Shown here piece after piece: positions 7,025 to 15,032 of a stretch of 42,995 nucleotides of DNA. A program made the translations under genes and the position numbers. The notes under the pieces were generated by a model, which made no database searches, was not told where the DNA came from, and was given only the letters and a program-made list of their open reading frames with translations. Within the stretch, counting starts at the first letter, position 1; each line of letters starts with the position of its first letter. Source of the stretch: a gamma proteobacterium symbiont of Ctena orbiculata (lineage in GTDB: Bacteria > Pseudomonadota > Gammaproteobacteria > Chromatiales > Chromatiaceae); the NCBI GenBank assembly GCA_003094535.1, contig NATV01000093.1, forward strand, positions 1 to 42,995, written 5' to 3'.

Positions 7025-8026
7025 ATGAAAAGAGAACAACAACGCTATGGATTGACCGGCATCTCGATTGTCCTGTTGCTGATCCCCTGCCTGCTCCTTG
7101 CCAAGGAGAAGCCTTACGAAGCTGTCGTGGTATTCGGGGACAGTCTTTCCGACCCGGGAAATGCATTTATTCTTTCCGGAATACATCTGAAGCCACCCTA
7201 TGAGACCCTTGATGAGTCATTGATACCCGACTCACCCTATGCAAGAGGCGGCAATCACTTCAGCAATGGCGCCACTTGGATCGAGCAGCTGGCAAAAAAG
7301 ATCGATCTGGGTGACAGCGTGAAACCGGCATTCAAAGGAGAGAACAAAAAGAGACTGAAAATGACCAACTATGCAGTTGGCGGCGCCCGCGCCAGGGATC
7401 ATGGCCGCAATATCAACTTGAATCTGCAGCTGACTCTTTTCTTGAGCGATGCCCGGGGCGAGGTTTCGTCGGACGCGCTCTATGTGATCGCCCTGGGAGG
7501 CAATGATGTGCGTGATGCCATCGCCGCCCTCTCCGTCGATCCCGCAATGGTGACCAGTATTTCCATCCTACGGGATGCACTGACGGCATTAGAGGATGCA
7601 ATTCGCACCCTTGAAGACGCCGGTGCGACAAAGCTGCTGATCGCCAATTCCCCTGACCTCTCCTTGACACCGGCGATCCAGCATCTCGACATGCTGTTTC
7701 CGGGAACAGCCTTCGGGGCCGCTGTATTATCACAACAATTCAATCTTGCTCTCGCTGCGTCGCTTGCGCAACTGCGCATCGATTATCCAGAATTGGAAAT
7801 CGTACACCTGGATGTCTTCCAGACTATGCAGGATATCCTGGTCGATCCCGGCGCCTATGGTTTGCGTAATGTTTCAGATGCCTGCGTGATGCCCAATCAA
7901 CCTCCGTTCGCCTGCAAAAAACCGAAAAGATATCTCTTTTGGGACGGTATACATCCCACAAGGACCGGGCACAGGATCTTTTCCAGGAAGGCGGCCGAGG
8001 CACTCAATCTGGTGCTGGAAAAGTAA
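7025..8026 (+). CDS. Secreted SGNH/GDSL-family esterase or lipase
   Basis: This 333-residue hydrolase has an N-terminal signal peptide (basic start, then GLTGISIVLLLIPCLLLA, cleavage near residue 26). Block I of the GDSL family is FGDSLSDPGN with the nucleophile S40. Block III is ALGGNDVRD with the Gly/Asn oxyanion residues. Block V is FWDGIHPT with the catalytic Asp and His. The family hydrolyses acyl esters of lipids or polysaccharides, and this one should act in the periplasm or outside the cell. Insertions relative to minimal SGNH enzymes resemble the thermolabile haemolysin/phospholipid acyltransferase branch. It is preceded by a purine-rich ribosome-binding site (GAGGAGAAGAG). Substrate unknown. 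Confidence 0.85.
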   Translation: MKREQQRYGLTGISIVLLLIPCLLLAKEKPYEAVVVFGDSLSDPGNAFILSGIHLKPPYETLDESLIPDSPYARGGNHFSNGATWIEQLAKKIDLGDSVKPAFKGENKKRLKMTNYAVGGARARDHGRNINLNLQLTLFLSDARGEVSSDALYVIALGGNDVRDAIAALSVDPAMVTSISILRDALTALEDAIRTLEDAGATKLLIANSPDLSLTPAIQHLDMLFPGTAFGAAVLSQQFNLALAASLAQLRIDYPELEIVHLDVFQTMQDILVDPGAYGLRNVSDACVMPNQPPFACKKPKRYLFWDGIHPTRTGHRIFSRKAAEALNLVLEK

Positions 8027-8033
8027 CCCCAAG

Positions 8034-8546
8034 GTGTTGAAAATCGTATCGGGAGCGCAGACGGGTGTGGACAGGGCGGCCCTGGATGGGGCCATGGCCT
8101 GTGGTCTCGAGGTCGGCGGCTGGTGCCCTCAAGACCGCATGGCGGAAGATGGTGCTATTCCCGATAGCTACCCTGTACAGGCGTTGAGTTATGGGGGATA
8201 CAGGGAGCGTACCCTGCAGAATGTGGTCGATAGCGAAGCCACCCTGATCATCTATTTCGGATATCTGTCTGGCGGCACAGAGCAGACAGTCGCATTCTGC
8301 ATCGCGGAGCGCAGGCCCTATCTCTTGATCGATGCCGGGGAGTTGAGTATAGCGCGGGCGGCCGAGCGGGTAGTCGATTTTATCGAGCGCAAAGGGATCG
8401 CGGTGTTGAATGTCGCCGGGCCGCGTGCCAGTGGAGAGGCGCGCGGCTACGGCTATACAAGGGCTGTCATTGAGTCAGTCTCCCGTAGCGTCTCAAAGGC
8501 AGCCATGGCAAAGTACAGCCGGATCAAGGATGATGAACCGTCATGA
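8034..8546 (+). CDS. Putative molybdenum carrier protein (cpYpsA-type SLOG fold)
   Basis: This 170-residue protein opens with KIVSGAQTGVDRAALDGAM, the phosphate-loop-like signature of the 'putative molybdenum carrier' family (Pfam MoCo_carrier, a circularly permuted YpsA member of the SLOG superfamily). A second conserved patch is ATLIIYFGYLSGGTEQT. SLOG proteins bind nucleotide-like ligands, and the molybdenum assignment in the family name comes from distant similarity to Moco carrier proteins and is not established. It starts with GTG at 8034 or TTG at 8037, 7 bp after the esterase stop, and overlaps the next gene by 4 bp. The nearby AOR operon makes a cofactor link tempting but unproven. 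Confidence 0.75.
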   Translation: MLKIVSGAQTGVDRAALDGAMACGLEVGGWCPQDRMAEDGAIPDSYPVQALSYGGYRERTLQNVVDSEATLIIYFGYLSGGTEQTVAFCIAERRPYLLIDAGELSIARAAERVVDFIERKGIAVLNVAGPRASGEARGYGYTRAVIESVSRSVSKAAMAKYSRIKDDEPS

Positions 8547-9298
8547 TGAAGAAAAATGCATTGATCACCGGCAACAGCAGTGGTCTCGGCCGCGGCTTGA
8601 GCGAAATTTTGTTGGCTCATGGCTACCGGGTCTTCGGCTGCAGCCGACGGGGCTGCGACTTGGTGGGGGATATTGTCGATATCCGTTGTGATCTCAGGGA
8701 TATGGATGGAATTGCGGCGAATCTGGAGCGCTTGCTGGACGGGGTCGAGAGACTGCAGCTGGTGGTGCTCAATGCCGGTATGCTGGGTGAGATCAAGCAC
8801 ATCAGCAAGACATCATTGGATGAGTTAAGGCGGATCATGGATGTCAATCTCTGGCCGAACAAGGTGATCCTGGACTGGCTGCTCGAGTCGCGGATCCGCA
8901 TCGATCAGATTGTGCTGATATCATCCGGTGCGGCGGTGTTGGGCAACAAGGGGTGGGGTGGTTATGCCTTGTCCAAGTCTGCGTTGAATATGCTTGGACG
9001 CCTCTACGCCCACGAGTTTCAGGGGACGCACATCGCTTCCATCGCCCCCGGCCTGATCGCATCGAGCATGATGGACTATCTCTGCACGGAAGCGGACAGC
9101 GATGAGTTCCCCGCCCTGCAGCGGCTAAAGAGCGCAAGAGAGGAGGGGGTTGTGCTGTCGCCCATCGAGGGTGCCGAACGAATTCTGGAGGCACTGCCCC
9201 GGCTGCGGGAGTTTGAGAGCGGCAGTTATATCGATCTCAGGCAGATCCTGGCGCCGGATGAGTACCAGGCGTTGATCGAAGCCCGAAACAGGGCATGA
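8543..9298 (+). CDS. Short-chain dehydrogenase/reductase
   Basis: This 251-residue NAD(P)-dependent oxidoreductase has a Rossmann fold. The glycine motif TGNSSGLGRG starts at residue 9, the NAG motif is near residue 80 (VVLNAGML), and the active site has LISSG and YALSK (catalytic Ser, Tyr, Lys). It overlaps the preceding SLOG gene by ATGA and the following hydrolase gene by 4 bp, so the three genes are translationally coupled. The cofactor-selecting acidic residue after strand 2 is not obvious (CSRRGCD), which favours NADP(H). No substrate can be inferred. Confidence 0.85.
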   Translation: MMKKNALITGNSSGLGRGLSEILLAHGYRVFGCSRRGCDLVGDIVDIRCDLRDMDGIAANLERLLDGVERLQLVVLNAGMLGEIKHISKTSLDELRRIMDVNLWPNKVILDWLLESRIRIDQIVLISSGAAVLGNKGWGGYALSKSALNMLGRLYAHEFQGTHIASIAPGLIASSMMDYLCTEADSDEFPALQRLKSAREEGVVLSPIEGAERILEALPRLREFESGSYIDLRQILAPDEYQALIEARNRA

Positions 9299-10149
9299 CC
9301 TTGCCGCCGTTGTTAAAAGAGGTTCTGTTCCTGCTATTGCTGGGTCTGCTGCTGCTCCTGGTATTCGTACTCTATCTCTACCTCAACCAGACAAACCTGA
9401 TCCATCTGCCCAACATACCCGGCCGGGAGCTGGAGGCCAGCCCGGAGCGGCTTGGATTCAGCTTCGAAAATGTTTCGCTGCTTACCGAAGACAAGGTAAA
9501 GCTCCATGGCTGGTATATTTCCCATCAAACGCCGCGCGCGACGCTGCTCTTTTTTCATGGCAACGCCGGCAATATCTCCCATCGCCTGGACTCTGTCTCG
9601 CTCTTCAACAGCCTGGGGCTGTCGGTTTTGATTATCGACTACCGGGGTTATGGCAGAAGTGAGGGCAGGCCCTCGGAAAAGGGTATCTACAGGGATGCCG
9701 AGACTGCCTGGCGTTATTTGCGCGAGGAGAGGGCGATACCCGGGCATAAGATTCTTCTTTTTGGCCGCTCACTGGGCGGCGCGGCCGCCGCCTATCTTGC
9801 CACCAAGTATACCGCCATGGGTGTAGTGCTCGAATCGACCTTTACATCCGTGCCCGATATGGCCGCTGAGCTCTATCCCTGGCTGCCGGTACGCTGGTTG
9901 GCGCGCTACCACTACAATAGCGGGGAACGCATGGCGGCCATAAAAATCCCGGTAATGATTATCCATAGCCGCCATGACGAGATCATTCCCTTCGAACATG
10001 GACGCATTCTCTATGATCGTGCCGGCGAGCCGAAGCGCTTCCTTGAGTTGAGCGGTGACCACAATTATGGATTCTTGCAGAGTATTGATCGATACCGGGA
10101 TCACTGGGATGATTTCATTCGATCGTATGAACAGGAGACGGTTGAGTGA
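9295..10149 (+). CDS. Membrane-anchored alpha/beta hydrolase (BEM46/YqkD-like)
   Basis: This 284-residue protein has one N-terminal membrane helix (residues about 7-29, Leu/Val-rich) followed by an alpha/beta hydrolase domain. The oxyanion-loop motif FFHGNAGN, the nucleophile elbow GRSLGGA, an acid in SRHDEIIP and a histidine in GDHNYG give a complete catalytic set. This matches the ABHD13/BEM46 group, whose physiological substrates are mostly unknown. The start overlaps the stop of the SDR gene. The helix orientation (few positive charges before it) does not settle whether the catalytic domain faces the cytoplasm or the periplasm. Confidence 0.8.
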   Translation: MTLPPLLKEVLFLLLLGLLLLLVFVLYLYLNQTNLIHLPNIPGRELEASPERLGFSFENVSLLTEDKVKLHGWYISHQTPRATLLFFHGNAGNISHRLDSVSLFNSLGLSVLIIDYRGYGRSEGRPSEKGIYRDAETAWRYLREERAIPGHKILLFGRSLGGAAAAYLATKYTAMGVVLESTFTSVPDMAAELYPWLPVRWLARYHYNSGERMAAIKIPVMIIHSRHDEIIPFEHGRILYDRAGEPKRFLELSGDHNYGFLQSIDRYRDHWDDFIRSYEQETVE

Positions 10150-10168
10150 GAGGATGAATAGCGCATTG

Positions 10169-10197
10169 TTGACCAATGCCGGGCAGGTATGACTTAT
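10169..10197 (+). promoter_or_regulatory. Possible pyk promoter
   Basis: TTGACC (10169-10174) with ACTTAT (10192-10197) at 17-bp spacing resembles a sigma-70 promoter. A second -10-like TATAAA lies at 10213-10218, only 5 bp before the pyk ATG. The gene has no clear Shine-Dalgarno, so a very short or absent leader is possible. Confidence 0.3.
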
Positions 10198-10222
10198 TAA
10201 CTGGGCGGGTAGTATAAATCTG

Positions 10223-11662
10223 ATGACAGCAATACCAATTCGAAAAACCAAAATCGTGGCCACTATCGGCCCTGCCTCCGATTCGGTGGACACCCTGGAA
10301 GAGATGATCGTTGCCGGTATGAGTGTTGCCCGGCTCAATCTCTCCCATGGGAGCTATGAAGAGCACAGGCAGCGTATCGAGCGTATCCGCCAGGCGTCCG
10401 AGAACCTGAATATACCGGTTGCGATCATGATCGATACCCGGGGTGTTGAGATTCGCACGGGGAGGATAAACCAGGGTGTCATTGAGTTGATCTCCGGTGA
10501 TCTGTTTTCTCTCTTCACCGATGGTCGCAGCGGTGATCAGCAGGGAGTTTCGGTGACCTACCAGCGTCTGCACCAGGAGGTCAACCCGGGAGATGTCATC
10601 CTGCTCGATGACGGGGCACTGGAACTCACGGTGCAATCGGTCCTCGACAGGGAGGTTCGCTGCAAGGTGGTGCTGGGCGGCGTGCTTAAGGAGAACAAGG
10701 GGGTGAACCTGCCGAACACCCAGCTCTCCATGGCGGCGGTGGAAACGGAGCAGCGGGATGACATTCTTCAGGAGCTGTCGTTTGCCGCGGAGAACGATGT
10801 CGACTATATCGCGGCTTCGTTCATTCAGGATGCCGATGAGGTCAACCGGATGCGTGAGATCCTCATCGAAAAGGGGGTGGATATCCCGATTATCGCCAAG
10901 ATAGAAAACCGCGCGGGAATCAACAACCTCGAGGCAATCGTTGCGGCGGCTGACGGCATCATGGTGGCCCGGGGCGATATGGGTGTGGAACTGCCGATGG
11001 CCGATGTGCCGAGCATGCAGAAGAAGATCATCCGTATTACGGTGAGCAACGGCAAGCCGGTAATCACCGCGACCCAGATGCTGGCATCCATGGAGCACAA
11101 TCCGAAACCGACACGGGCCGAGGCGAGCGACGTGGCGAATGCCATCCTCGACGGCTCCTCGGCGGTTATGCTGTCGGGAGAATCGGCGATGGGCGACTAT
11201 CCGGTGGAAGCGGTGAAAACCATGGACATGTTGGCGATCCGCACCGAGGCGTCGCTACGTGAGTATGGTTATCTGCAGCATATCATCCCCCATCCCTCGA
11301 ATGTGGTAACCGAGGCGGTCAGCCACTCGGCGGTGAACATGGCCGGCCAACTCAAGGCGGCCGCAATCATCAGTCTTACAGAGACAGGTTTTACCTCGAG
11401 GCTGATCTCCAAGCATCGGCCGGAGTGTCCCATTCTCGCCATCACCCAATCCGCCAGAGTGACAAGACGGTTGTGTATGAACTGGGGGGTGATACCCATT
11501 CTCCATGGAGAGGAGGGTACGGACGAATCGAAGATCGCGTACGGCATCGAGCGGGCGAGAAGACGTGGTTTGCTGAACAGCGGTGATATCACAATCGCCA
11601 CCAGCGGCCATAGTCAGACTACCGGCGGTACCAACCTGATCCGAGTGATGACCGTGGAGTGA
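10223..11662 (+). CDS. pyk: Pyruvate kinase
   Basis: This 479-residue enzyme converts phosphoenolpyruvate and ADP to pyruvate and ATP, the last step of glycolysis. Visible family features are KTKIVATIGPASDS at the start, SVARLNLSHGSYEEH (substrate loop), the DTRGVEIRTG strand (usually DTKGPEIRTG, so Pro is replaced by Val), AKIENRAGINNLEAI with the catalytic Lys, and MVARGDMGVELP. The C-terminal allosteric domain is complete. The length is typical of bacterial forms. It is preceded by a 73-bp gap after the hydrolase gene and followed by a strong palindrome, with a convergent gene beyond. Whether it is the PykA or PykF type cannot be decided here. Confidence 0.95.
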   Translation: MTAIPIRKTKIVATIGPASDSVDTLEEMIVAGMSVARLNLSHGSYEEHRQRIERIRQASENLNIPVAIMIDTRGVEIRTGRINQGVIELISGDLFSLFTDGRSGDQQGVSVTYQRLHQEVNPGDVILLDDGALELTVQSVLDREVRCKVVLGGVLKENKGVNLPNTQLSMAAVETEQRDDILQELSFAAENDVDYIAASFIQDADEVNRMREILIEKGVDIPIIAKIENRAGINNLEAIVAAADGIMVARGDMGVELPMADVPSMQKKIIRITVSNGKPVITATQMLASMEHNPKPTRAEASDVANAILDGSSAVMLSGESAMGDYPVEAVKTMDMLAIRTEASLREYGYLQHIIPHPSNVVTEAVSHSAVNMAGQLKAAAIISLTETGFTSRLISKHRPECPILAITQSARVTRRLCMNWGVIPILHGEEGTDESKIAYGIERARRRGLLNSGDITIATSGHSQTTGGTNLIRVMTVE

Positions 11663-11668
11663 GCCGGA

Positions 11669-11686
11669 GATCGGTCCGGACCGATC
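11669..11686. terminator. Perfect 18-bp palindrome between convergent genes
   Basis: GATCGGTCCGGACCGATC is fully self-complementary and lies between the pyk stop (11662) and the end of the convergent YiiX-like gene (11697). It could form a hairpin in both transcripts. Neither side has a T-run, so a bidirectional Rho-assisted terminator is the best guess. Confidence 0.4.
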
Positions 11687-11696
11687 GGGACTGGGT

Positions 11697-12287
11697 TTAA
11701 ATGATTCGGAATTGCGGTTGTACCTGGTCGTCCTGCCAGATGTCGTCCGGGCTGACATACTCGTCACGAAGATTGAAGGGCACGCCGACGCTGTCGAAAC
11801 AGTCGTAGACCAGCTCCGAGCAGATATATTTCCGGTCCCGGGTACGCCGGCTGATCTTGAAAAGAATACGGATTCCTATACGCAGGATCTCGAAATTGTC
11901 GTAGGGCTTGGTGAGTTCATCCATGCCATAGCTGATGGCCTGGTTGAGCTTGTTTTCATCCACCGTAGGGTGCACCCTCGCAATCATGATATTGCCCTTG
12001 TAGGGGCGGTTTTTTCCGTGGTAGTCGCGCAGATACTTGGAGAGTGGCGCCAGTCTCACGCCGATCAGTGTTTCACTCTCCAAAACGAAGACCCGCTGCA
12101 GGGTGGGATCCCTGTAGATCATGCCAACGTGGCTCCAGACGGAGTTGGTGAAATTCTGTACGGCAAGCGAAAAAAAGTAGGAGCCGGAACAGAATACCAG
12201 ATCGCCGGTCTGCAACTCCTGGCGCATGGCGTCATAGGGTTGCACTGGAAGTCGTTCGATCTCTTTTTTTGTCAACGGGGTTGCCAT
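11697..12287 (-). CDS. YiiX/YebB-like permuted NlpC/P60 (papain-fold) protein
   Basis: This 196-residue protein belongs to the circularly permuted NlpC/P60 family in which histidine precedes cysteine. H53 lies in VWSHVGMIYRD and the candidate nucleophilic Cys in KYICSELVYDCF, with LQTGDLVFCSG as the typical opening strand. Relatives are proposed amidases, peptidases or acyl-hydrolases. I chose the ATG at 12287 because GGTGAG precedes it; a longer reading to 12341 has no ribosome-binding site. There is no signal peptide, so it is cytoplasmic or associates with membranes through hydrophobic patches. It is convergent with pyk. Confidence 0.75.
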   Translation of the reverse strand: MATPLTKKEIERLPVQPYDAMRQELQTGDLVFCSGSYFFSLAVQNFTNSVWSHVGMIYRDPTLQRVFVLESETLIGVRLAPLSKYLRDYHGKNRPYKGNIMIARVHPTVDENKLNQAISYGMDELTKPYDNFEILRIGIRILFKISRRTRDRKYICSELVYDCFDSVGVPFNLRDEYVSPDDIWQDDQVQPQFRII

Positions 12288-12405
12288 GATACTCACCTGA
12301 GTGCATGACGTTGATGATACCGTATGGCGTTTCGCTACCACAAATGATGGTTAGTGCTGCTTTCTCACTGCCATGCATTTGCGGCGAATGTCAGGAAAAG
12401 GACCG

Positions 12406-12425
12406 CTGCCTCATCCCTGAGGCAG
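12406..12425 (-). terminator. Rho-independent-type hairpin after the GDPD gene
   Basis: CTGCCTCA (12406-12413), loop TCCC, TGAGGCAG (12418-12425) form an 8-bp perfect stem 20 bp past the stop codon of the minus-strand glycerophosphodiesterase gene. On that strand the hairpin is followed by CGGTCCTTTTCC, a weak U-tract. Confidence 0.6.
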
Positions 12426-12444
12426 GGTTGTGCGTGACAGGTCC

Positions 12445-13734
12445 CTAGAGTTTTTTACAGTTGGCGTAGTAGGTAACCGTCGCCGGCCAATCGGAAAAGA
12501 TGCCCTTGATGCCGACATCCTGAGCCAGCACGTCCAGCAGCACCATCATGTCGCCGTCATTGTCCGTGATATTGCTGATGGTCTGGTAGTACCAGCCGCC
12601 GCCGGAGGCCAGCAGGCCGGACCGCTCGAGGGTCCATGTGATCAGCTTGAGGCCGTGGGCTCGGGCGGCCAGGGCATAGTCCGAAGGCACGATCTCGCCG
12701 TTCTCTTCGCTGACCAGGGCCCACATTGCGGGTGCCAGGTAGTTGACGCCCTTGGCGCTGAGATCGGCCATCATGTTGATGGTGTTTTCCGCTTCTTGCG
12801 GGTTGTTGCTGCCATCCAGATAGACTGCCTGCCTGCCGAATTTCGGCTCATGCTCAATCCAGTAGAGTACATCATTGAGATTGAAGGATTGCGCAAATAC
12901 ATGCTTTGGCTTGACCCCGGCAGCCTTATACTCATCAATCATCTGCTGTGCATAATCCTGCTGGGTATAGTCACCTTCATAGGGCATCTCGACGCTGGGT
13001 GATTTCAATTCAGGTGTCATTTTGGCACCCAGCTCGAGGAACAGTTCGATACTCTCGGCGTGGGTCATCAGGGTGCCGTTTCCTGTGTAGAGGTCGGTAC
13101 GCCAGCTGGGTGTCCCATCCAGGTACTCCTCGACAGTTATCGCTGCGGAGTTGGATGCATCCATCTTTCCCTTCAGCGTCTTGAACTCCTCCAGGGTGAT
13201 ATCGCTGGTACAGCACATGGCACTTGCCCGGGTCACCACTTCGCCGGTGGACGGATCGATAACCGCGGGCACGAAGGGTTGTGAGCACTTGGCGGCAAGG
13301 GGTGTGGCAAGGATATTGGTGGTTGTATGCAGATCGCATTGGGAATGACGGCATACCAGCTCGCGATCCTTGGTGAAGGTCACGTCACATTCAAGGATGC
13401 CTGCGCCCATGCGCGCGGCGGCGATGTAGGATTCCTTGGTGTGTTCCGGAAACTGCATCGGGGCGCCACGGTGTCCGATGGAGAAGTCGCTCTTTTTGAA
13501 TTTCTCCTTGTCGCAGGATAGGAGTTCTTCTTTCAACTCACTATCTTCCATGTCATTGATCAGATAGTAGGGACGAGGTCCAAGCTGAACACTTTGTTTG
13601 ATCTTCTTGCGCGATTCCCAACGGTCGTCGTCATCGCCTTTATACCGATCACCGGCAATACAACTGGCTGATAGCAGAATCGCTATGCCCGTGGCTGAGA
13701 AAGCCAGGCATACTTTCTTCAAGTTCATAGTCAT
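12445..13734 (-). CDS. Periplasmic glycerophosphodiester phosphodiesterase
   Basis: This 429-residue GDPD-family enzyme hydrolyses glycerophosphodiesters to glycerol 3-phosphate and an alcohol. A Sec signal peptide ([20 protein letters not shown], cleavage near residue 28) directs it to the periplasm, as for GlpQ. The TIM-barrel metal and catalytic residues are visible: H88 in IGHRGAP, E115 and D117 in LECDVTF, and H130 in VCRHSQCD. A charged, Asp-rich segment follows the signal peptide ([10 protein letters not shown]), and extra cysteines suggest disulfides. It is longer than GlpQ (about 335-358) owing to N-terminal and internal insertions. The start follows GAGGAT, and an alternative ATG lies two codons in. 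There is no transporter gene beside it. Confidence 0.85.
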   Translation of the reverse strand: MTMNLKKVCLAFSATGIAILLSASCIAGDRYKGDDDDRWESRKKIKQSVQLGPRPYYLINDMEDSELKEELLSCDKEKFKKSDFSIGHRGAPMQFPEHTKESYIAAARMGAGILECDVTFTKDRELVCRHSQCDLHTTTNILATPLAAKCSQPFVPAVIDPSTGEVVTRASAMCCTSDITLEEFKTLKGKMDASNSAAITVEEYLDGTPSWRTDLYTGNGTLMTHAESIELFLELGAKMTPELKSPSVEMPYEGDYTQQDYAQQMIDEYKAAGVKPKHVFAQSFNLNDVLYWIEHEPKFGRQAVYLDGSNNPQEAENTINMMADLSAKGVNYLAPAMWALVSEENGEIVPSDYALAARAHGLKLITWTLERSGLLASGGGWYYQTISNITDNDGDMMVLLDVLAQDVGIKGIFSDWPATVTYYANCKKL

Positions 13735-13924
13735 ATCCTCGTTTAGTCTTATGCTTAGGAAGTAGGATCTGTTAAATCCAAATCGCCAACATAGACTGAC
13801 TTGGTTGCGTGACTATGCTTTTTATATGTCGCTTTCGAGAAGATTTTTGGTAACAGGGCTGACGTAGAAATTACAGTGATAGAACAGGTGGAGGGCTGTT
13901 AACAACCGCAATGATCTGGATTGC

Positions 13925-13952
13925 CCCGCCAGTACCCAGTGATACTGGCGGG
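13925..13952 (-). terminator. Hairpin 9 bp beyond the sodB stop
   Basis: CCCGCCAGTA (13925-13934), an 8-nt loop, and TACTGGCGGG (13943-13952) make a perfect 10-bp GC-rich stem just downstream of sodB. It is the strongest hairpin in the window. No clear T-run follows on the minus strand, but position and stability support a terminator. Confidence 0.65.
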
Positions 13953-13961
13953 TGTAAGGGC

Positions 13962-14543
13962 TTAACCCATGTTGCCGGCAACAAAGTCCCAGTTGACTAC
14001 TTTCCAGAACGCCTCCAGATAGGCGGGTCTGGCATTGCGGTAGTCGATATAGTAGGCGTGTTCCCAGACATCGACGGTGAGCAGTGCCTTCTTGCCGGAG
14101 GTCATCGGCGTGCCTGCATTGGAGGTATTGAAGATCTCCAGGCTGCCGTCGTCGTTCTGTACCAGCCAGGTCCAGCCGGAACCGAAGTTGGTTGCGCCCG
14201 AGGTGGCGAACTGCTTTCTAAACTCATCGAATGAGCCGAAGGTCGAGTTGATGGCGTCCGCCAGGGCGTCGCTGGGTGCGTTGTCGTCGCTGGGGCTGCG
14301 CAGGCAGTTCCAATAGAAGGTGTGATTCCAGATCTGTGCTGCATTATTGAATACCCCGCCGGAGGATTTCATGATGATATCTTCCAGGGATGCGTTCTCA
14401 AATTCGGTACCCGGGATCAGGTTGTTCAGGTTGGTTACATAGGTGTTGTGATGCTTTCCGTGGTGAAACTCAAGGGTCTCTTTTGAAATAACAGGCTCCA
14501 ATGCATCGATGGCATAGGGCAGTGCGGGTAGTTCATGGGCCAT
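13962..14543 (-). CDS. sodB: Superoxide dismutase [Fe]
   Basis: This 193-residue enzyme dismutates superoxide to oxygen and peroxide in the cytoplasm. The metal ligands are H27 (LEFHHGKHH), H74 (IWNHTFYW), D158 and H162 (VDVWEHAYY). The pair [14 protein letters not shown] and FGSGWTWLV is characteristic of iron enzymes of the E. coli SodB type, and the size fits. The ATG at 14543 is preceded by GGAGT. It lies upstream of the phosphodiesterase gene but is separated from it by a strong hairpin, so it is probably monocistronic. An imperfect dyad TAGAAT-N8-ATTCTA lies upstream at 14617-14636. Mn use cannot be fully excluded by sequence. Confidence 0.95.
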   Translation of the reverse strand: MAHELPALPYAIDALEPVISKETLEFHHGKHHNTYVTNLNNLIPGTEFENASLEDIIMKSSGGVFNNAAQIWNHTFYWNCLRSPSDDNAPSDALADAINSTFGSFDEFRKQFATSGATNFGSGWTWLVQNDDGSLEIFNTSNAGTPMTSGKKALLTVDVWEHAYYIDYRNARPAYLEAFWKVVNWDFVAGNMG

Positions 14544-14616
14544 GGAATGGTACTCCTTCGTTTGATATGAATTCTTGTTGTGAGCCTCGCAATGGAGGAT
14601 CCGAACGATAACCTAG

Positions 14617-14636
14617 TAGAATGGTCAGCTATTCTA
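14617..14636. promoter_or_regulatory. Dyad TAGAAT-N8-ATTCTA upstream of sodB
   Basis: Perfect 6-bp arms sit 74-93 bp before the sodB start. On the minus strand the TAGAAT arm could also act as a -10 element. I could not match it to a Fur or IscR consensus. Confidence 0.3.
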
Positions 14637-14797
14637 GCGGCGGTATTGCCGGGATGCAACAGGGGGTGTTGTGAGGAAAATAGTAGCATTCTTGTTAGCT
14701 TTGTGTAGTTTGCTTTGGATTGATACATGGTTTTTTTTGTTATGGTAAAATGGCTGAAATATAACGTGGTTTGATTATTCTAATGGATTGCTAGAAT

Positions 14798-14948
14798 CCG
14801 GCGCCCCGACAGCATACCCCAGGGGCACTTCCTTCGGGCGCATCCTTATACTGGCGGGGCTTGCGCGGCATCCCTGCCGCTTCTACGAAAGATACCCGTC
14901 AGACACCTACCCTAAGGTGTGTGTTTCAAGTTAGGTTGGGGTTCAACT
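14798..14948. other. GC-rich structured non-coding segment in the sodB/hyuB gap
   Basis: The 489-bp gap 14544-15032 has no convincing gene. From about 14798 it turns abruptly from AT-rich to GC-rich and holds several short stems: GCGGCA-TCCC-TGCCGC (14865-14880), ACACCT-N6-AGGTGT (14903-14920), and AAGTT/AACTT (14928-14932 with 14944-14948). The pattern resembles either a dispersed intergenic repeat or a small structured RNA read toward the hydantoinase gene. No second copy is visible in this window. Confidence 0.35.
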
Positions 14949-15032
14949 TTAGCGTTGGCTCGTGCGGGTTATTGGAAACTTATATCAACTCTGCGAAGCG
15001 GTCCTGTACAACATGAGATAATTTGGAGGATT

